Shown: one piece after another, positions 26,915 to 36,420 of the stretch
Layout: each line of letters opens with the position of its first letter
How positions within the stretch are numbered: position 1 is the first letter of the stretch
NCBI RefSeq assembly: GCF_030246925.1
Contig: NZ_CP126740.1
Location: 496,001 to 560,000, forward strand
Direction of reading: 5' to 3'
Source of the DNA: Microbacterium sp. zg-Y625
GTDB taxonomy: Bacteria > Actinomycetota > Actinomycetes > Actinomycetales > Microbacteriaceae
DNA length: 64,000 nt
Position numbers and translations under genes: made by a program
The notes under the pieces: model-generated
Database searches by the model: none
Told to the model about the DNA's origin: nothing
What the model saw: the letters and a program-made list of their open reading frames with translations, nothing else

Positions 26915-27976
26915 GTGTCTGAACGGTTGAACGTCGCCGTCATCGGCGCCGGGTATTGGGGGCCGAACCTCGCGCGCAACTTCCGCGCCGGATCGGATTG
27001 GGAGCTGGTCGCGATCTGCGACCTCGACATCGAGCGGGCACGGGCCGTCTCGGACAGCGTGGGCGGCGTGCCGATCACGTCGGACCTCGGCGCGCTGCTG
27101 CGCGACCCGCAGGTCGACGCGATCGCCATCGCGACGCCGGCGCGCACACACCACGCCATCGTGCTGGCGGCGCTCGAGGCGGGCAAGCACGTGATGGTGG
27201 AGAAGCCGCTCGCCGACACCCGTGAACGCGGCGTCGAGATGGTGCGGCGCGCCGAGCAGCAGGGTCTCGTGCTCATGGCCGACCACACCTACTGCTACAC
27301 CCCGGCGGTGCTGAAGATCCGCGAGCTCATCGAGGAGGGGTCGCTGGGCGACATCCTGTTCGTCGACAGCGTGCGCATCAACCTGGGTCTCATCCAGCCC
27401 GACGTCGACGTCTTCTGGGACCTCGCGCCGCACGATCTGTCGATCATGGACTTCGTGCTTCCCGGCGGGCTCGCGGCGACCTCGGTCTCGGCCCACGGCT
27501 CCGACCCGCTGCAGACGGGCAAGTCCTGCGTCGGGTACCTCGCCATGCCGCTGGAGTGCGGCGCGATGGCGCACGTGCACGTCAACTGGCTGAGCCCGAC
27601 GAAGATCCGCCAGATGGTCATCGGGGGGACCAAGCGCACCCTCGTCTGGGACGACCTCAACCCGCAGCAGCGGCTGAGCGTCTACGACCGCGGGGTCGAC
27701 ATCGACAACCTGTCGAAGGTCACCTCCGCCGACACCCGGGCTGCGAACATCTCGTACCGGCTCGGTGACACCTGGGCGCCGGCGCTTCCCGAGCGTGAAG
27801 CCCTGGGCGGCGTGGTGTCGGAGTTCGCCGCCGCCATCCGCGAAGGACGCCCGGCCCGCACGAGCGGCGCCGCGGGCCTGCGCGTGCTGTCGGTGCTCGA
27901 CGCCGCCGCATCCAGCCTTGCCGCCGCCGGTGCTCCGCGCCCGGTCGCGGCCGACCTCGAGGAGGTGGCGGCATGA
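26915..27976 (+). CDS. Gfo/Idh/MocA-family NAD(P)-dependent sugar dehydrogenase
   Basis: 353 residues from GTG 26915. The N-terminal nucleotide fold has VAVIGAGYWGPNLARNF, and the family's EKP motif appears in MVEKPLADT with the lysine expected in catalysis. YWGPN-type members oxidise UDP-GlcNAc or its uronic acid at C3, ahead of a DegT aminotransferase (GnnA, WlbA). Two DegT aminotransferases and two acyltransferases nearby support a 3-amino or 3-acylamino sugar. It starts a tightly overlapping run of genes; its stop overlaps the next start (ATGA). Confidence 0.85.
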   Translation: MSERLNVAVIGAGYWGPNLARNFRAGSDWELVAICDLDIERARAVSDSVGGVPITSDLGALLRDPQVDAIAIATPARTHHAIVLAALEAGKHVMVEKPLADTRERGVEMVRRAEQQGLVLMADHTYCYTPAVLKIRELIEEGSLGDILFVDSVRINLGLIQPDVDVFWDLAPHDLSIMDFVLPGGLAATSVSAHGSDPLQTGKSCVGYLAMPLECGAMAHVHVNWLSPTKIRQMVIGGTKRTLVWDDLNPQQRLSVYDRGVDIDNLSKVTSADTRAANISYRLGDTWAPALPEREALGGVVSEFAAAIREGRPARTSGAAGLRVLSVLDAAASSLAAAGAPRPVAADLEEVAA

Positions 27977-28971
27977 CCCGCCTGGAAGATTCCCGCATTC
28001 TGGTCACCGGCGGCGCCGGCACGATCGGCTCCACGCTGGTGGACGAGCTGCTCGCCGCAGGAGCCGCCCACATCGACGTGCTCGACAACCTGGTGCGTGG
28101 GCGCCTCGCCAACCTCGACGACGCGCTCGCCACGGGGCGGGTGTCGCTCATCGACGGAGACATCCGCGACGCCGGGCTCGTCGACGAGCTCACCGCCGGC
28201 AAGGATGTGGTCTTCCACCAGGCCGCGATCCGCATCACCCAGTGCGCCGAAGAGCCCCGGCTCGCGCTCGAGGTGCTCGTCGACGGCACGTTCAACGTCG
28301 TCGAGGCGGCCGCGCGTCACCGCGTCGGCAAGCTCGTCGCGGCATCCAGCGCGTCGGTCTACGGCATGGCGGAGACCTTCCCCACCGACGAGCGGCACCA
28401 CCACGAGAACAACGACACCCTGTACGGCGCCGCGAAGACGTTCAACGAAGGACTGGTGCGCAGCTTCCGTGCCATGTCGGGGCTGGACTACGTGCTCCTG
28501 CGCTACTTCAACGTCTACGGACCGCGCATGGATGTGCACGGCCTCTACACCGAGGTGCTGGTGCGGTGGATGGAGCGCATCGCCGACGGCCGGCCGCCGC
28601 TGATCTTCGGCGACGGGGCGCAGACGATGGACTTCGTCTGCGTGCCCGACATCGCCCGCGCGAACGTGCTGGCGGCCCGCAGCGACATCGTCGAGGGCAC
28701 CTACAACATCGCCAGCGGCCAGGAGACGAGCCTGCTGCAGCTGGCCGAGGCGCTGCTGCGCGTCATGGATGCCGAGCACCTGGGTGTCGAGCACGGACCC
28801 GACCGCGCCGTGAACGGCGTCGTCCGCCGGCTGGCCGACACGACGGCCGCCCGGCGCGACCTCGGGTTCGAGGCGACCATCGGCATCGAGGAGGGCCTGC
28901 GGCGCCTCGTCGAGTGGTGGGCGCCGCTGCGTGAAGAGATCTCGACCGGACGGACGGTGCAGACGCGATGA
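27973..28971 (+). CDS. NAD-dependent sugar epimerase/dehydratase (extended SDR)
   Basis: 332 residues, with the ATG inside the previous stop. TGGAGTIGS at residues 13-21 is the extended-SDR cofactor loop. SSASVYG and YGAAK give the Ser and Tyr-X3-Lys of the active site, and RYFNVYGPRM is typical of nucleotide-sugar epimerases. It acts in the cytoplasm on a UDP- or dTDP-sugar. Which step it carries out in this locus cannot be read from the sequence. Co-translated with both neighbours. Confidence 0.85.
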   Translation: MTRLEDSRILVTGGAGTIGSTLVDELLAAGAAHIDVLDNLVRGRLANLDDALATGRVSLIDGDIRDAGLVDELTAGKDVVFHQAAIRITQCAEEPRLALEVLVDGTFNVVEAAARHRVGKLVAASSASVYGMAETFPTDERHHHENNDTLYGAAKTFNEGLVRSFRAMSGLDYVLLRYFNVYGPRMDVHGLYTEVLVRWMERIADGRPPLIFGDGAQTMDFVCVPDIARANVLAARSDIVEGTYNIASGQETSLLQLAEALLRVMDAEHLGVEHGPDRAVNGVVRRLADTTAARRDLGFEATIGIEEGLRRLVEWWAPLREEISTGRTVQTR

Positions 28972-30113
28972 GCGAGCGGATCAATGTGATGGTGCCCTGG
29001 CTCGGCCAGGAGGAGGCCGAGGCGGTGGCGGAGGTCATCGCCAGCGGCTGGGTCGCCCAGGGACCGCGGGTGGCGCAGTTCGAGAGGGAGTTCGCCGAGG
29101 CCATGGACGCCCGCTACGCCGTCGCGACGACGAGCTGCACGACAGCCCTGCACCTGGCCCTCATCGTCGCCGGCATCGGCCCGGGCGACGACGTCGTGGT
29201 GCCGTCGCTGTCGTTCATCGCGACGACCAACGCGGTGCGGTACGTCGGAGCGCATCCGGTGTTCGCCGACGTCGACCCGATCACCGGCAACGTCACCGGC
29301 GAGACGCTGCGCATGGCGATCACGTCGGCCACGAAGGCGGTCATCGTGGTCGACCAGGGCGGTGTGCCGGTCGACCTGGACGACGTGCGCGAGGCCACCG
29401 ATCCGCTCGGGATCATCGTGATCGAGGATGCCGCGTGCGGCGCCGGATCCACGTACAAGGGGCGGCCGGTGGGCGCCGGGGCCGAGATCGCGGCGTGGTC
29501 CTTCCACCCGCGCAAGCTCCTCACCACGGGCGAGGGCGGCATGCTCACCACGCGGCGAGGGGACTGGGCCAAGCGCGCCCGGCACCTGCGCGAACACGCG
29601 ATGAGCGTGTCGGCCGCCGACCGGCACGGCTCCGTGCTGCCCCCGGCCGAGGAGTACAGCGAGGTCGGCTACAACTACCGCATGACCGACCTGCAGGCCG
29701 CCGTCGGACTCGTGCAGCTGCGGCGTCTGCCGCGCATCGTGAAGCGCCGCCGGGAGCTCGCGGCGGGCTACCGCGCCGCGATCCGTGAGATCCCGGGGCT
29801 GCGCCCGGTGGCGGACCCCGCATACGGGACCGGCAACGTGCAGTCCTTCTGGGTCGAGGTGCTCGAGGACTACCCGGTCGACCGCGACGGTCTGCTCACT
29901 GCCCTCGCCGAGGCGGACATCTCGGCCCGGCGCGGCATCATGGCCTCGCACCGGCAGCCTCCCTATCGGCACCTGGTGCCCGCGAACGGGCTGCCGGCGA
30001 CCGACCGGCTCACCGACAGCACGCTCATCCTGCCGCTCTACCACACGCTGAGCGCCGACGATCAGGACCGCATCATCTCGGTGCTGCGCGCACCCGTCGG
30101 GGTGCCGGCATGA
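28968..30113 (+). CDS. DegT/DnrJ/EryC1 sugar aminotransferase, first copy
   Basis: 381 residues, ATG overlapping the previous stop. Asp154 (IEDAACG) and Lys183 (SFHPRKLLTTGEGG) are the PLP-binding residues of the family. FHPRK and the C-terminal HTLSADDQDRI are standard. It would transfer an amino group to a keto-sugar nucleotide. It is only moderately similar to the second DegT gene 600 bp downstream, so the two probably act on different positions or sugars. Confidence 0.88.
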   Translation: MSERINVMVPWLGQEEAEAVAEVIASGWVAQGPRVAQFEREFAEAMDARYAVATTSCTTALHLALIVAGIGPGDDVVVPSLSFIATTNAVRYVGAHPVFADVDPITGNVTGETLRMAITSATKAVIVVDQGGVPVDLDDVREATDPLGIIVIEDAACGAGSTYKGRPVGAGAEIAAWSFHPRKLLTTGEGGMLTTRRGDWAKRARHLREHAMSVSAADRHGSVLPPAEEYSEVGYNYRMTDLQAAVGLVQLRRLPRIVKRRRELAAGYRAAIREIPGLRPVADPAYGTGNVQSFWVEVLEDYPVDRDGLLTALAEADISARRGIMASHRQPPYRHLVPANGLPATDRLTDSTLILPLYHTLSADDQDRIISVLRAPVGVPA

Positions 30114-30736
30114 TCGCCGGGGTGCTGCTGATCGGCGCCGGCGGGCTGGCCCGCGAGGTGCTGGCGGCGGGGATCGGAGGGGTCGCCGGCATCCTCGACG
30201 ACGACCGTTCGCTCCTGGGTGCCGAGGTCGGTGGTGTGCCGGTCATCGGGACCGTCGACGCCGCGGTGCACCGGGAGGAGCGACTGCTCGTGTGCATCGG
30301 CCCCGGCGCCGCGCGTCGGCGCGTGGTGCGGCGCCTCTCCGAAGCGGGGGTGGCGCAGCACCGCTTCGCGACGTTCGCCGCGCCGTCCGCGCGGATCGGC
30401 GCGACCAGCGTCGTCGGTGCAGGATCGATCCTGCTCGACGGCGTGGTCGTCACGGCCGACGCCGTCATCGGCCGACACGTCGTCGTCATGCCGAACTGCG
30501 TCATCACCCACGACGACGTCCTCGACGACGGCGCGACGCTGGCCGCGGGGGTCGCCCTCGGCGGAGGCGTGCGGGTCGGTGAGGGCGCCTACATCGGGAT
30601 GAACGCCTCGATCCGTCAGGGCGTCGCCATCGGGGCGGACGCCACCGTGGGGATGGGAGCCGTCGTGCTCGCCGACGTCCCTGCGACCGAGACCTGGGCC
30701 GGTGTGCCCGCACGACCTCTGGGAGTCCTCGCATGA
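30110..30736 (+). CDS. NeuD/PglD-type sugar acyltransferase
   Basis: 208 residues, ATG in the ATGA overlap. The N-terminal GAGGLAREVL nucleotide-like fold and C-terminal hexapeptide repeats (ASIRQGVAIGADATVGMGAVVLADV, ending WAGVPARPLG) define the NeuD/PglD/PerB group, which acetylates amino- or hydroxy-sugars with acetyl-CoA. It lies between the two aminotransferases and probably acylates the amino group one of them makes. Confidence 0.85.
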   Translation: MIAGVLLIGAGGLAREVLAAGIGGVAGILDDDRSLLGAEVGGVPVIGTVDAAVHREERLLVCIGPGAARRRVVRRLSEAGVAQHRFATFAAPSARIGATSVVGAGSILLDGVVVTADAVIGRHVVVMPNCVITHDDVLDDGATLAAGVALGGGVRVGEGAYIGMNASIRQGVAIGADATVGMGAVVLADVPATETWAGVPARPLGVLA

Positions 30737-31857
30737 CCGCCACGCTCACCGAATCGGTGCCGTTCCTCGACCTCGCCGCGCAGCAGGCGGAGATCGCCGA
30801 CGAGGTGATGCCGGTGTGGCAGGCGCAGCTGACGTCGGCCGCCTTCGTCGGCGGGCCCGAGGTCGCGGCGTTCGAGAGCGAGTACGCCGATTACATCGGC
30901 GTGCGTCACGTCGTGGGGGTCTCCAACGGCACCGACGCCCTCGAACTCGCCTATCGCGCCGTCGGCGTGCGGCCGGGCGACGAGGTCATCATGCCGGCCA
31001 ACACCTTCATCGCCACGGCCGAGGCCGCCTCGCGCCTGGGGGCCGTGCCGGTGTTCGTCGATGTGGACGACGAGCACCTGCTCATCGATCCGGGCGCCGT
31101 CGAGGCAGCGATCACGCCGCGTACCCGGGTGATCGCGCCGGTGCACCTGTTCGGGCAGACCGCGCCCATGGGCCTCATCACGGCCCTCGCCCGGCGCCAC
31201 GACCTGGCAGTCGTCGAGGATGCCGCGCAAGCGCAGGGCGCCGGCGGCTCCGCCGGGCGGGCGGGCGCGCTCGGGCAGGTCGCCGCCACGAGCTTCTACC
31301 CCGGCAAGAATCTGGGGGCGGCCGGCGACGCCGGCGCCGTGATGACCGACGACGACGACATCGCCGCTCTCGTCCGCAACCTCGGCGCGCACGGCAGCGC
31401 CGTGAAGTACGTGCACGACCACGTCGGAATGAACGCCCGGCTCGACGCCGTGCAGGCGAGCGTGCTGCGGGCGAAGCTGCGACGCCTCGACGGGTGGAAC
31501 ACCGCCCGGCGGGCCGCGGCGCGGCGCTACGGCGAGCTGCTCGGCGACGTCGAGGGGGTGCGTCTGCCGTCGGTCCGCGCCGGCAACAGCGACGTCTGGC
31601 ACCTCTATGTGGTGCGGGTCGCCGAGCGCGCACGCGTCATGGCTCAGCTGGGTGCTGCGGGGATCGGCACCGGCATCCACTACCCGACCCCCGTGCACCT
31701 CACCGAGGCGTACGCATACCTGGGAGGCCGGCGCGGGCAGTTCCCCGTCGCCGAGGCCGCCGCCGAGCGCATCATGTCGCTGCCGATGTTCCCGCACCTG
31801 ACCGCCGACCAGCAGGCGCGCGTCGCGGAGGTGCTGCGTGCAGCCGTCCGGAACTGA
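30733..31857 (+). CDS. DegT/DnrJ/EryC1 sugar aminotransferase, second copy
   Basis: 374 residues, ATGA overlap. The start PFLDLAAQQAEI and the SNGTDAL block are typical of 3-aminotransferases such as WlbC, FdtB or GnnB. Asp163 (VEDAAQAQGA) and Lys192 (SFYPGKNLGA) bind PLP. Together with the dehydrogenase at 26915 it fits amination at C3 of a UDP-GlcNAc derivative, with the WbpD-like enzyme at 17522 as acyltransferase. Substrate is inferred. Confidence 0.88.
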   Translation: MTATLTESVPFLDLAAQQAEIADEVMPVWQAQLTSAAFVGGPEVAAFESEYADYIGVRHVVGVSNGTDALELAYRAVGVRPGDEVIMPANTFIATAEAASRLGAVPVFVDVDDEHLLIDPGAVEAAITPRTRVIAPVHLFGQTAPMGLITALARRHDLAVVEDAAQAQGAGGSAGRAGALGQVAATSFYPGKNLGAAGDAGAVMTDDDDIAALVRNLGAHGSAVKYVHDHVGMNARLDAVQASVLRAKLRRLDGWNTARRAAARRYGELLGDVEGVRLPSVRAGNSDVWHLYVVRVAERARVMAQLGAAGIGTGIHYPTPVHLTEAYAYLGGRRGQFPVAEAAAERIMSLPMFPHLTADQQARVAEVLRAAVRN

Positions 31858-33328
31858 CGAGACCGGCGTCATGACCCCGCCGCCACCCGTGCGCCCCGGC
31901 GGGCCGGGTGCCCAGCGGGCGCTGGTGTGGAGCTTCGCGAACACCGCATTCGGCAAGTTCGGCACCCTCCTCATCTCGATCGTCATCGCGCGGGTGCTCG
32001 GGCCGGACGAGTTCGGCACCTACGCCGTCGCCCTCGTCGCGCTCGCCGCGGTGCTGAGCTTCAACGAGCTCGGGGTGAGTCTCGCGATCGTGCGGTGGGA
32101 GGGCGACCCGCGGCGCATCGCCCCGACGGTCGCGACGATCTCGATCGCGGCGAGCCTGGCGTTCTTCGCCCTCGCGTGGGCGGCGGCGCCGTCCTTCGCC
32201 GCTGCCATGGGCGACGCCGGTGCGGCCGACGTCGTACGGGTCATGCTCGTGTGCGTGCCGATCAACGGCCTGGTCGCGGTGCCGGCGGCGCTGCTGCAGC
32301 GGGACTACCAGCAGGGAAAGCGCACCATCGCCGACCAGGTGAACATCTGGCTCGGCGCGGGGATCTCGGTCGTGCTGGCGCTTCTCGGCTGGGGGGCGAT
32401 GAGCCTCGCCATCGGGCGCGTCGTGGCATCCGTCGTCTTCGCGATCATGCTGATCGCGTTCTCGCCCAGCGGGCTGCGCTTCGGGTGGGATCGGCAACTG
32501 GTGCGCCCGCTGCTGCGATTCGGGCTCCCGCTGGCGGCGGCGAGCATCGTGGTCTTCGCGGTGGGGTACGCCGATCAGCTCGTCGTGGGCGCGGTTCTCG
32601 GGACCTCCGCGCTGGGCTTCTACCTGCTGGCATTCAATCTCGCGAGCTTTCCGGTGACCATGCTGTCGTACCCGATCCGGGCGGTGGCCCCGGCAGCTTT
32701 CGCCCGAATCCAGCACGACCCCTGGCGGATGGATGTCAACTTCCGCGCGGCGTACCGACTCGTGCTGGTTGTGGCGCTGCCGGCGTGTGCCTTCATCGCA
32801 GGGGCCGCGGTGCCGATCGTGGGACTCGTCTTCGGTGAGGTGTGGCTCCCCGCGTCGCTGGCACTGCAATGGCTTGCCCTGCAGGCAGCTGTGCGGGTGG
32901 TCTTCGAGCTCGCGTACGACTTCCTCGCAGTCAAGCGCCGTTCAGCGACACTGATGGGTATCCAAACCGCGTGGTTGGCCGCATCCATTCCCGCGCTCCT
33001 GGTGGGGGCGCAGTGGGGCGGTACCGAGGGCGTGGCCGCGGCGCAGTTCGTCGTGGCCGCGCTCGTGCTCGTCACAGGCTACGCATGGGCGCTGCACCGC
33101 GCGGGGGTGCGCGTGCGCGCGCTGGCCCGCACCGGCGTCCTTCCGCTGGCTGGTGCAGTCGGAGCGGGTGCCGCGAGCTGGGCCATCGCTCAGTCACCAC
33201 TTCCGGACGTCGTGGCGGTGCTACTGGCCGGGTTCTCCTCATTGGCGATCATCGGCGTGCTCGCGGCGATGTCGCGAAGCAGTGTGAGGACCCTCCGTCG
33301 CTCCGACGACGAGGAGGAGAGCCGATGA
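31838..33328 (+). CDS. Wzx-type polysaccharide flippase
   Basis: 496 residues from GTG 31838, which overlaps the previous gene by 20 bp; ATG 31871 is an alternative start. It has about 14 hydrophobic helices and the N-terminal ALVWSFANTAFGKFGTLLISIVIARVLGPDEFG typical of MOP-superfamily exporters. It would flip lipid-linked repeat units outward before polymerisation by the gene at 37193. Codon use turns less GC-biased from about 32.64 kb onward, inside this gene, and stays so to about 44 kb. Confidence 0.85.
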   Translation: MQPSGTDETGVMTPPPPVRPGGPGAQRALVWSFANTAFGKFGTLLISIVIARVLGPDEFGTYAVALVALAAVLSFNELGVSLAIVRWEGDPRRIAPTVATISIAASLAFFALAWAAAPSFAAAMGDAGAADVVRVMLVCVPINGLVAVPAALLQRDYQQGKRTIADQVNIWLGAGISVVLALLGWGAMSLAIGRVVASVVFAIMLIAFSPSGLRFGWDRQLVRPLLRFGLPLAAASIVVFAVGYADQLVVGAVLGTSALGFYLLAFNLASFPVTMLSYPIRAVAPAAFARIQHDPWRMDVNFRAAYRLVLVVALPACAFIAGAAVPIVGLVFGEVWLPASLALQWLALQAAVRVVFELAYDFLAVKRRSATLMGIQTAWLAASIPALLVGAQWGGTEGVAAAQFVVAALVLVTGYAWALHRAGVRVRALARTGVLPLAGAVGAGAASWAIAQSPLPDVVAVLLAGFSSLAIIGVLAAMSRSSVRTLRRSDDEEESR

Positions 33329-34572
33329 GGATCATCGTCTACCCGCATGACCTGAACATCGGCGGCAGCCAGCTCAATGCGATCGAGTTGGCCGCAGCCG
33401 TGCGTGACCTCGGCCACGAAGTGCTGATCTTCGGGCGTCGCGGCGCGCTGAACGCGCGGATCGATGCCCTGGGGGTCGAGTTCATCGAGGCTCCCCCCAT
33501 GGGAAAGCGCCCCTCTCCGTCTGCAGCCGCGGCGCTGCGCGACATTGTGGACCGCCGCGGCATCGACGTGATCCACGGGTACGAGTGGCCGCCCACCTTG
33601 GATGCGACGCTTGCGGTGGCAGGTCGGCGGAGACCTGCGGTCATGGCGACAGTGATGTCGATGTCGGTGCCGCGTTTCATCCCGCGCTCCGTGCCGCTCG
33701 TGGTCGGCACGGAAGAGATCGCTGATGCCGAACGTCACGCGGGACGACGACGGGTCGATGTGCTCGAGCCCCCCGTCGACCTGACCCACAACGACGTTGC
33801 GCACGATCCGGGTGTGGCGGCTTTCCGCGAACGCTTCGGCCTGCACGAGGAGCGCATCACAATCGTGTCGGTGTCCCGCTTCGCGCGCGAACTCAAACTT
33901 GAGGGGGTGCTGACCGCGATCGACGTGGTCGGCAGGATGTCCCGCACCGACCCTGTCCGTCTCGTGTTGGTCGGTGATGGGCCGGCGAGCAGTGAGGTCG
34001 AGGGACGCGCCCGACGCGTGAATGACGAATTCGGTCCGGGGACGGTTGTGCTCACCGGCAGACTCGACGACCCGCGGCCGGCATATGCCGCGGCGGATAT
34101 CTCTTTCGGGATGGGAGGGTCGGCCTTGCGCGCGCTGGCGTATGGCTCGCCGCTGATCGTGCAGGGCGAGCACGGGTTCTGGAAGACGCTCACGCCTCAC
34201 ACGATCGAGGCGTTCCTGTGGACAGGCTGGTACGGCGTCGACGGCGGCGCCGAACACGGGGTGGAGGCGTTGGAGAGTGAGCTCAGGCCGCTCGTGCGCT
34301 CACACGCCCTCCGCCGGCAGCTGGGCGCGTACGGGCTGGGACTGGTCCGCGAGCGGTTCTCGCTCGAGCGGGCGGCGGCGCTTCAGGTCGCCATGTACGA
34401 ACGTGCTCTAGATCGGCCGGCTCCCTTCCCTCTGGCGTCGAACGTGGCCGCGTTGGGGCGCTACGGCGCCTATTACGTGGGCAAGCGAGTCCGACGTGCC
34501 CGGGGAACGGAAGCCGAGGACGACTTCAACGCTCGCCCCGTCACGGCCCTGCGCAGGGCGGCGACGACATGA
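33325..34572 (+). CDS. GT4-like glycosyltransferase
   Basis: 415 residues, ATG in ATGA overlap. The N-terminal GGSQLNAIELAAAVRDLGHEV is the acceptor-side fold of GT-B enzymes; IVSVSRFARELKLEG and LVLVGDGP mark the donor domain. The usual EX7E segment is atypical here (GSALRALAYGSPLIVQGE), so activity is less certain. It is part of the gene run 26.9-39.5 kb and would extend the repeat unit in the cytoplasm. Confidence 0.78.
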   Translation: MRIIVYPHDLNIGGSQLNAIELAAAVRDLGHEVLIFGRRGALNARIDALGVEFIEAPPMGKRPSPSAAAALRDIVDRRGIDVIHGYEWPPTLDATLAVAGRRRPAVMATVMSMSVPRFIPRSVPLVVGTEEIADAERHAGRRRVDVLEPPVDLTHNDVAHDPGVAAFRERFGLHEERITIVSVSRFARELKLEGVLTAIDVVGRMSRTDPVRLVLVGDGPASSEVEGRARRVNDEFGPGTVVLTGRLDDPRPAYAAADISFGMGGSALRALAYGSPLIVQGEHGFWKTLTPHTIEAFLWTGWYGVDGGAEHGVEALESELRPLVRSHALRRQLGAYGLGLVRERFSLERAAALQVAMYERALDRPAPFPLASNVAALGRYGAYYVGKRVRRARGTEAEDDFNARPVTALRRAATT

Positions 34573-35702
34573 GCGCCGACGCGTCCGCCATCGTCTGGTT
34601 CGCCGGCGTCGAATGGGACGGTGTCATCGGCACGGATCGACGCATCGTTACCGAAATCGCTGCGCTTCGACCGGTGATCTGGATTGATCCTGCGCAACGG
34701 GGCTCCTGGCGCGCCTGGTTGCGGGGGCGAGGTCACGCTGTGACACCGATGGGCGCCATCACGCGGGTGCGGGTACCCGCCCTCCCAGGCGTCGCGCGCT
34801 GGCCGATGCGCGCCGTCACCGGGGTTATTCGCTCCGCGACGTGCGCATGGGTATTGCGGGGGCGTGCGGTGCACGCGGTCGTCGTCGCCAATCCGATGAC
34901 GCCTTTCCCGCGCATTCGCGCTCGGCGGGTGCTTTATCTAACGGACGATTGGGTGGCGGGGGCGCACCTCATGGGCCTGGGCCGAGCGTGGGTGGAGGGC
35001 ATTCAGCGCGGCAATGTCCGGCAAGCGGACGTGATCGCCGCCGTGAGTCCCACACTGGCGGAGACCGTGGCCGCCGATGCATCGCACGCACGGATCGCTG
35101 TGCTGCCCAACGGTGCGCCCGTCCTGGCCGCCTCCGCCGGAGGAGAACGCGGGCCGCTGGCCGGTCTCGTGGGGCAGGTCAACGAACGACTGGATCTGGC
35201 CCTGCTCGAGGCGGTTGTCGCCGCGGGCGTGGGTCTTCGCATCGTCGGTCCGCACAGAGCGCGCGATGCGGTGTTCACTGAACGCTTCGAGCGACTGGTG
35301 GCGCATCCCCGCGTCGACTGGCGTGGGGCCGTGCCGGCGCATGAGGTGGCGGGCCATCTCGCGCAGATTGCGGTGGGTCTCACTCCCTACACCCCGTCGG
35401 CGTTCAACCGAGCGAGCTCGCCGCTGAAGACGCTGGAGTATCTGGCAGCCGGCGTGCCCGTCGTATCCAGCGATCTGCCGGCTTCACGGTGGCTGGCCAC
35501 CTCGGACGTCACCGTCTGCAGTGACCCGGAGGGCTTCGCTGCAGCCGTGCAGCAGTCGGTGGCCCGGCGTGGTGACGACGGCGCGGACGCGCGACGGCGC
35601 CGGTTCGCTCAGGATCACAGCTGGGCGCGTCGGGCGAGACAAATGCTCGAACTGATCGACTCCGTTCACGCATCCGGAGGCGGCAGCGATGGCGCGCGCT
35701 AG
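34569..35702 (+). CDS. GT-B glycosyltransferase (GT4/GT1-like)
   Basis: 377 residues, ATGA overlap. The N-terminus IVWFAGVEWDGVIGTDRRI and the pattern VLYLTDDW..GA resemble wall or capsule glycosyltransferases. SPLKTLEYLAAGVPVVSSDLPA is the donor-binding EX7E-type segment near residues 288-310. It probably adds one sugar of the repeat unit. The gene overlaps a possible longer start of the following Wzz-like gene. Confidence 0.8.
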   Translation: MSADASAIVWFAGVEWDGVIGTDRRIVTEIAALRPVIWIDPAQRGSWRAWLRGRGHAVTPMGAITRVRVPALPGVARWPMRAVTGVIRSATCAWVLRGRAVHAVVVANPMTPFPRIRARRVLYLTDDWVAGAHLMGLGRAWVEGIQRGNVRQADVIAAVSPTLAETVAADASHARIAVLPNGAPVLAASAGGERGPLAGLVGQVNERLDLALLEAVVAAGVGLRIVGPHRARDAVFTERFERLVAHPRVDWRGAVPAHEVAGHLAQIAVGLTPYTPSAFNRASSPLKTLEYLAAGVPVVSSDLPASRWLATSDVTVCSDPEGFAAAVQQSVARRGDDGADARRRRFAQDHSWARRARQMLELIDSVHASGGGSDGAR

Positions 35703-35742
35703 GCTACGGGGATTCAGCCGGGGGGCTGGCGAAGGACGGGCG

Positions 35743-36420
35743 ATGACGCTACGCGATATCCTGCGTGCGCTGGGGCGGCGGTGGTACGTCGCGTGCGTGC
35801 CTCTCGCGGCGGCGGCCGTGCTGCTCGGACTGTTCTGGAGCGGTGCGGGCGTGTACTCCACCCGCACCGTGGTGTCTTTCACCTTTCCGTACGAAAGCTC
35901 GCTCACGCCCGACAACGCGACCTCGAACGAGAGCGTGATTGCCTTCGCCGGCGCGGTCGCTTCGCAGATCAGCCCGAACACGCCGACGGTGCGCTACTCG
36001 GCGGGAGACGCGCCCTATTACGGCGCGGGTCTACGGCAGGGCATCCTCGTCGGGTTGCGCGACGATGGCAGCCAGTGGGCCCCGAGCTACGGCACTGCCG
36101 TGATCGAGATCCAGATCGTCGGTCAGACCGAGCAATGGGTCGCGGAGCAGCAGTCGCAGATCCTCGCGCGGGTGAAGCAGAGCACCGAAGCTCAGCAGTC
36201 GGGGGGCGGCATAGCGCCCGAAGAACGCATCACCGCGCGGGTCGAGCCGCTCACGTTGAGAATCGAGCACATCACGCCGTCACGTATGGCACAGGCGATG
36301 GCAGCAGCCGCAATGGTCGGCGCTGGCGTGCTCGTGGCGGCGTGGGCGGCAGTCGCCTCGGACGAGGTACTGAGTCGACGTGACCAACGTCGCGCACCAA
36401 CAGGGGGAAGGGTCTCATGA
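35743..36420 (+). CDS. Wzz-like chain-length protein without kinase, first copy
   Basis: 225 residues from ATG 35743, chosen for GAAGGA upstream; a longer frame to 35689 lacks one. One helix at about 17-37 and another near 185-208 bracket an extracytoplasmic domain, the layout of polysaccharide co-polymerases. RALGRRWYVACVPL at the N-terminus fits the family's start. No ATPase motif. It is paired with a similar gene downstream (ATGA overlap), so the two may form one complex. Confidence 0.68.
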   Translation: MTLRDILRALGRRWYVACVPLAAAAVLLGLFWSGAGVYSTRTVVSFTFPYESSLTPDNATSNESVIAFAGAVASQISPNTPTVRYSAGDAPYYGAGLRQGILVGLRDDGSQWAPSYGTAVIEIQIVGQTEQWVAEQQSQILARVKQSTEAQQSGGGIAPEERITARVEPLTLRIEHITPSRMAQAMAAAAMVGAGVLVAAWAAVASDEVLSRRDQRRAPTGGRVS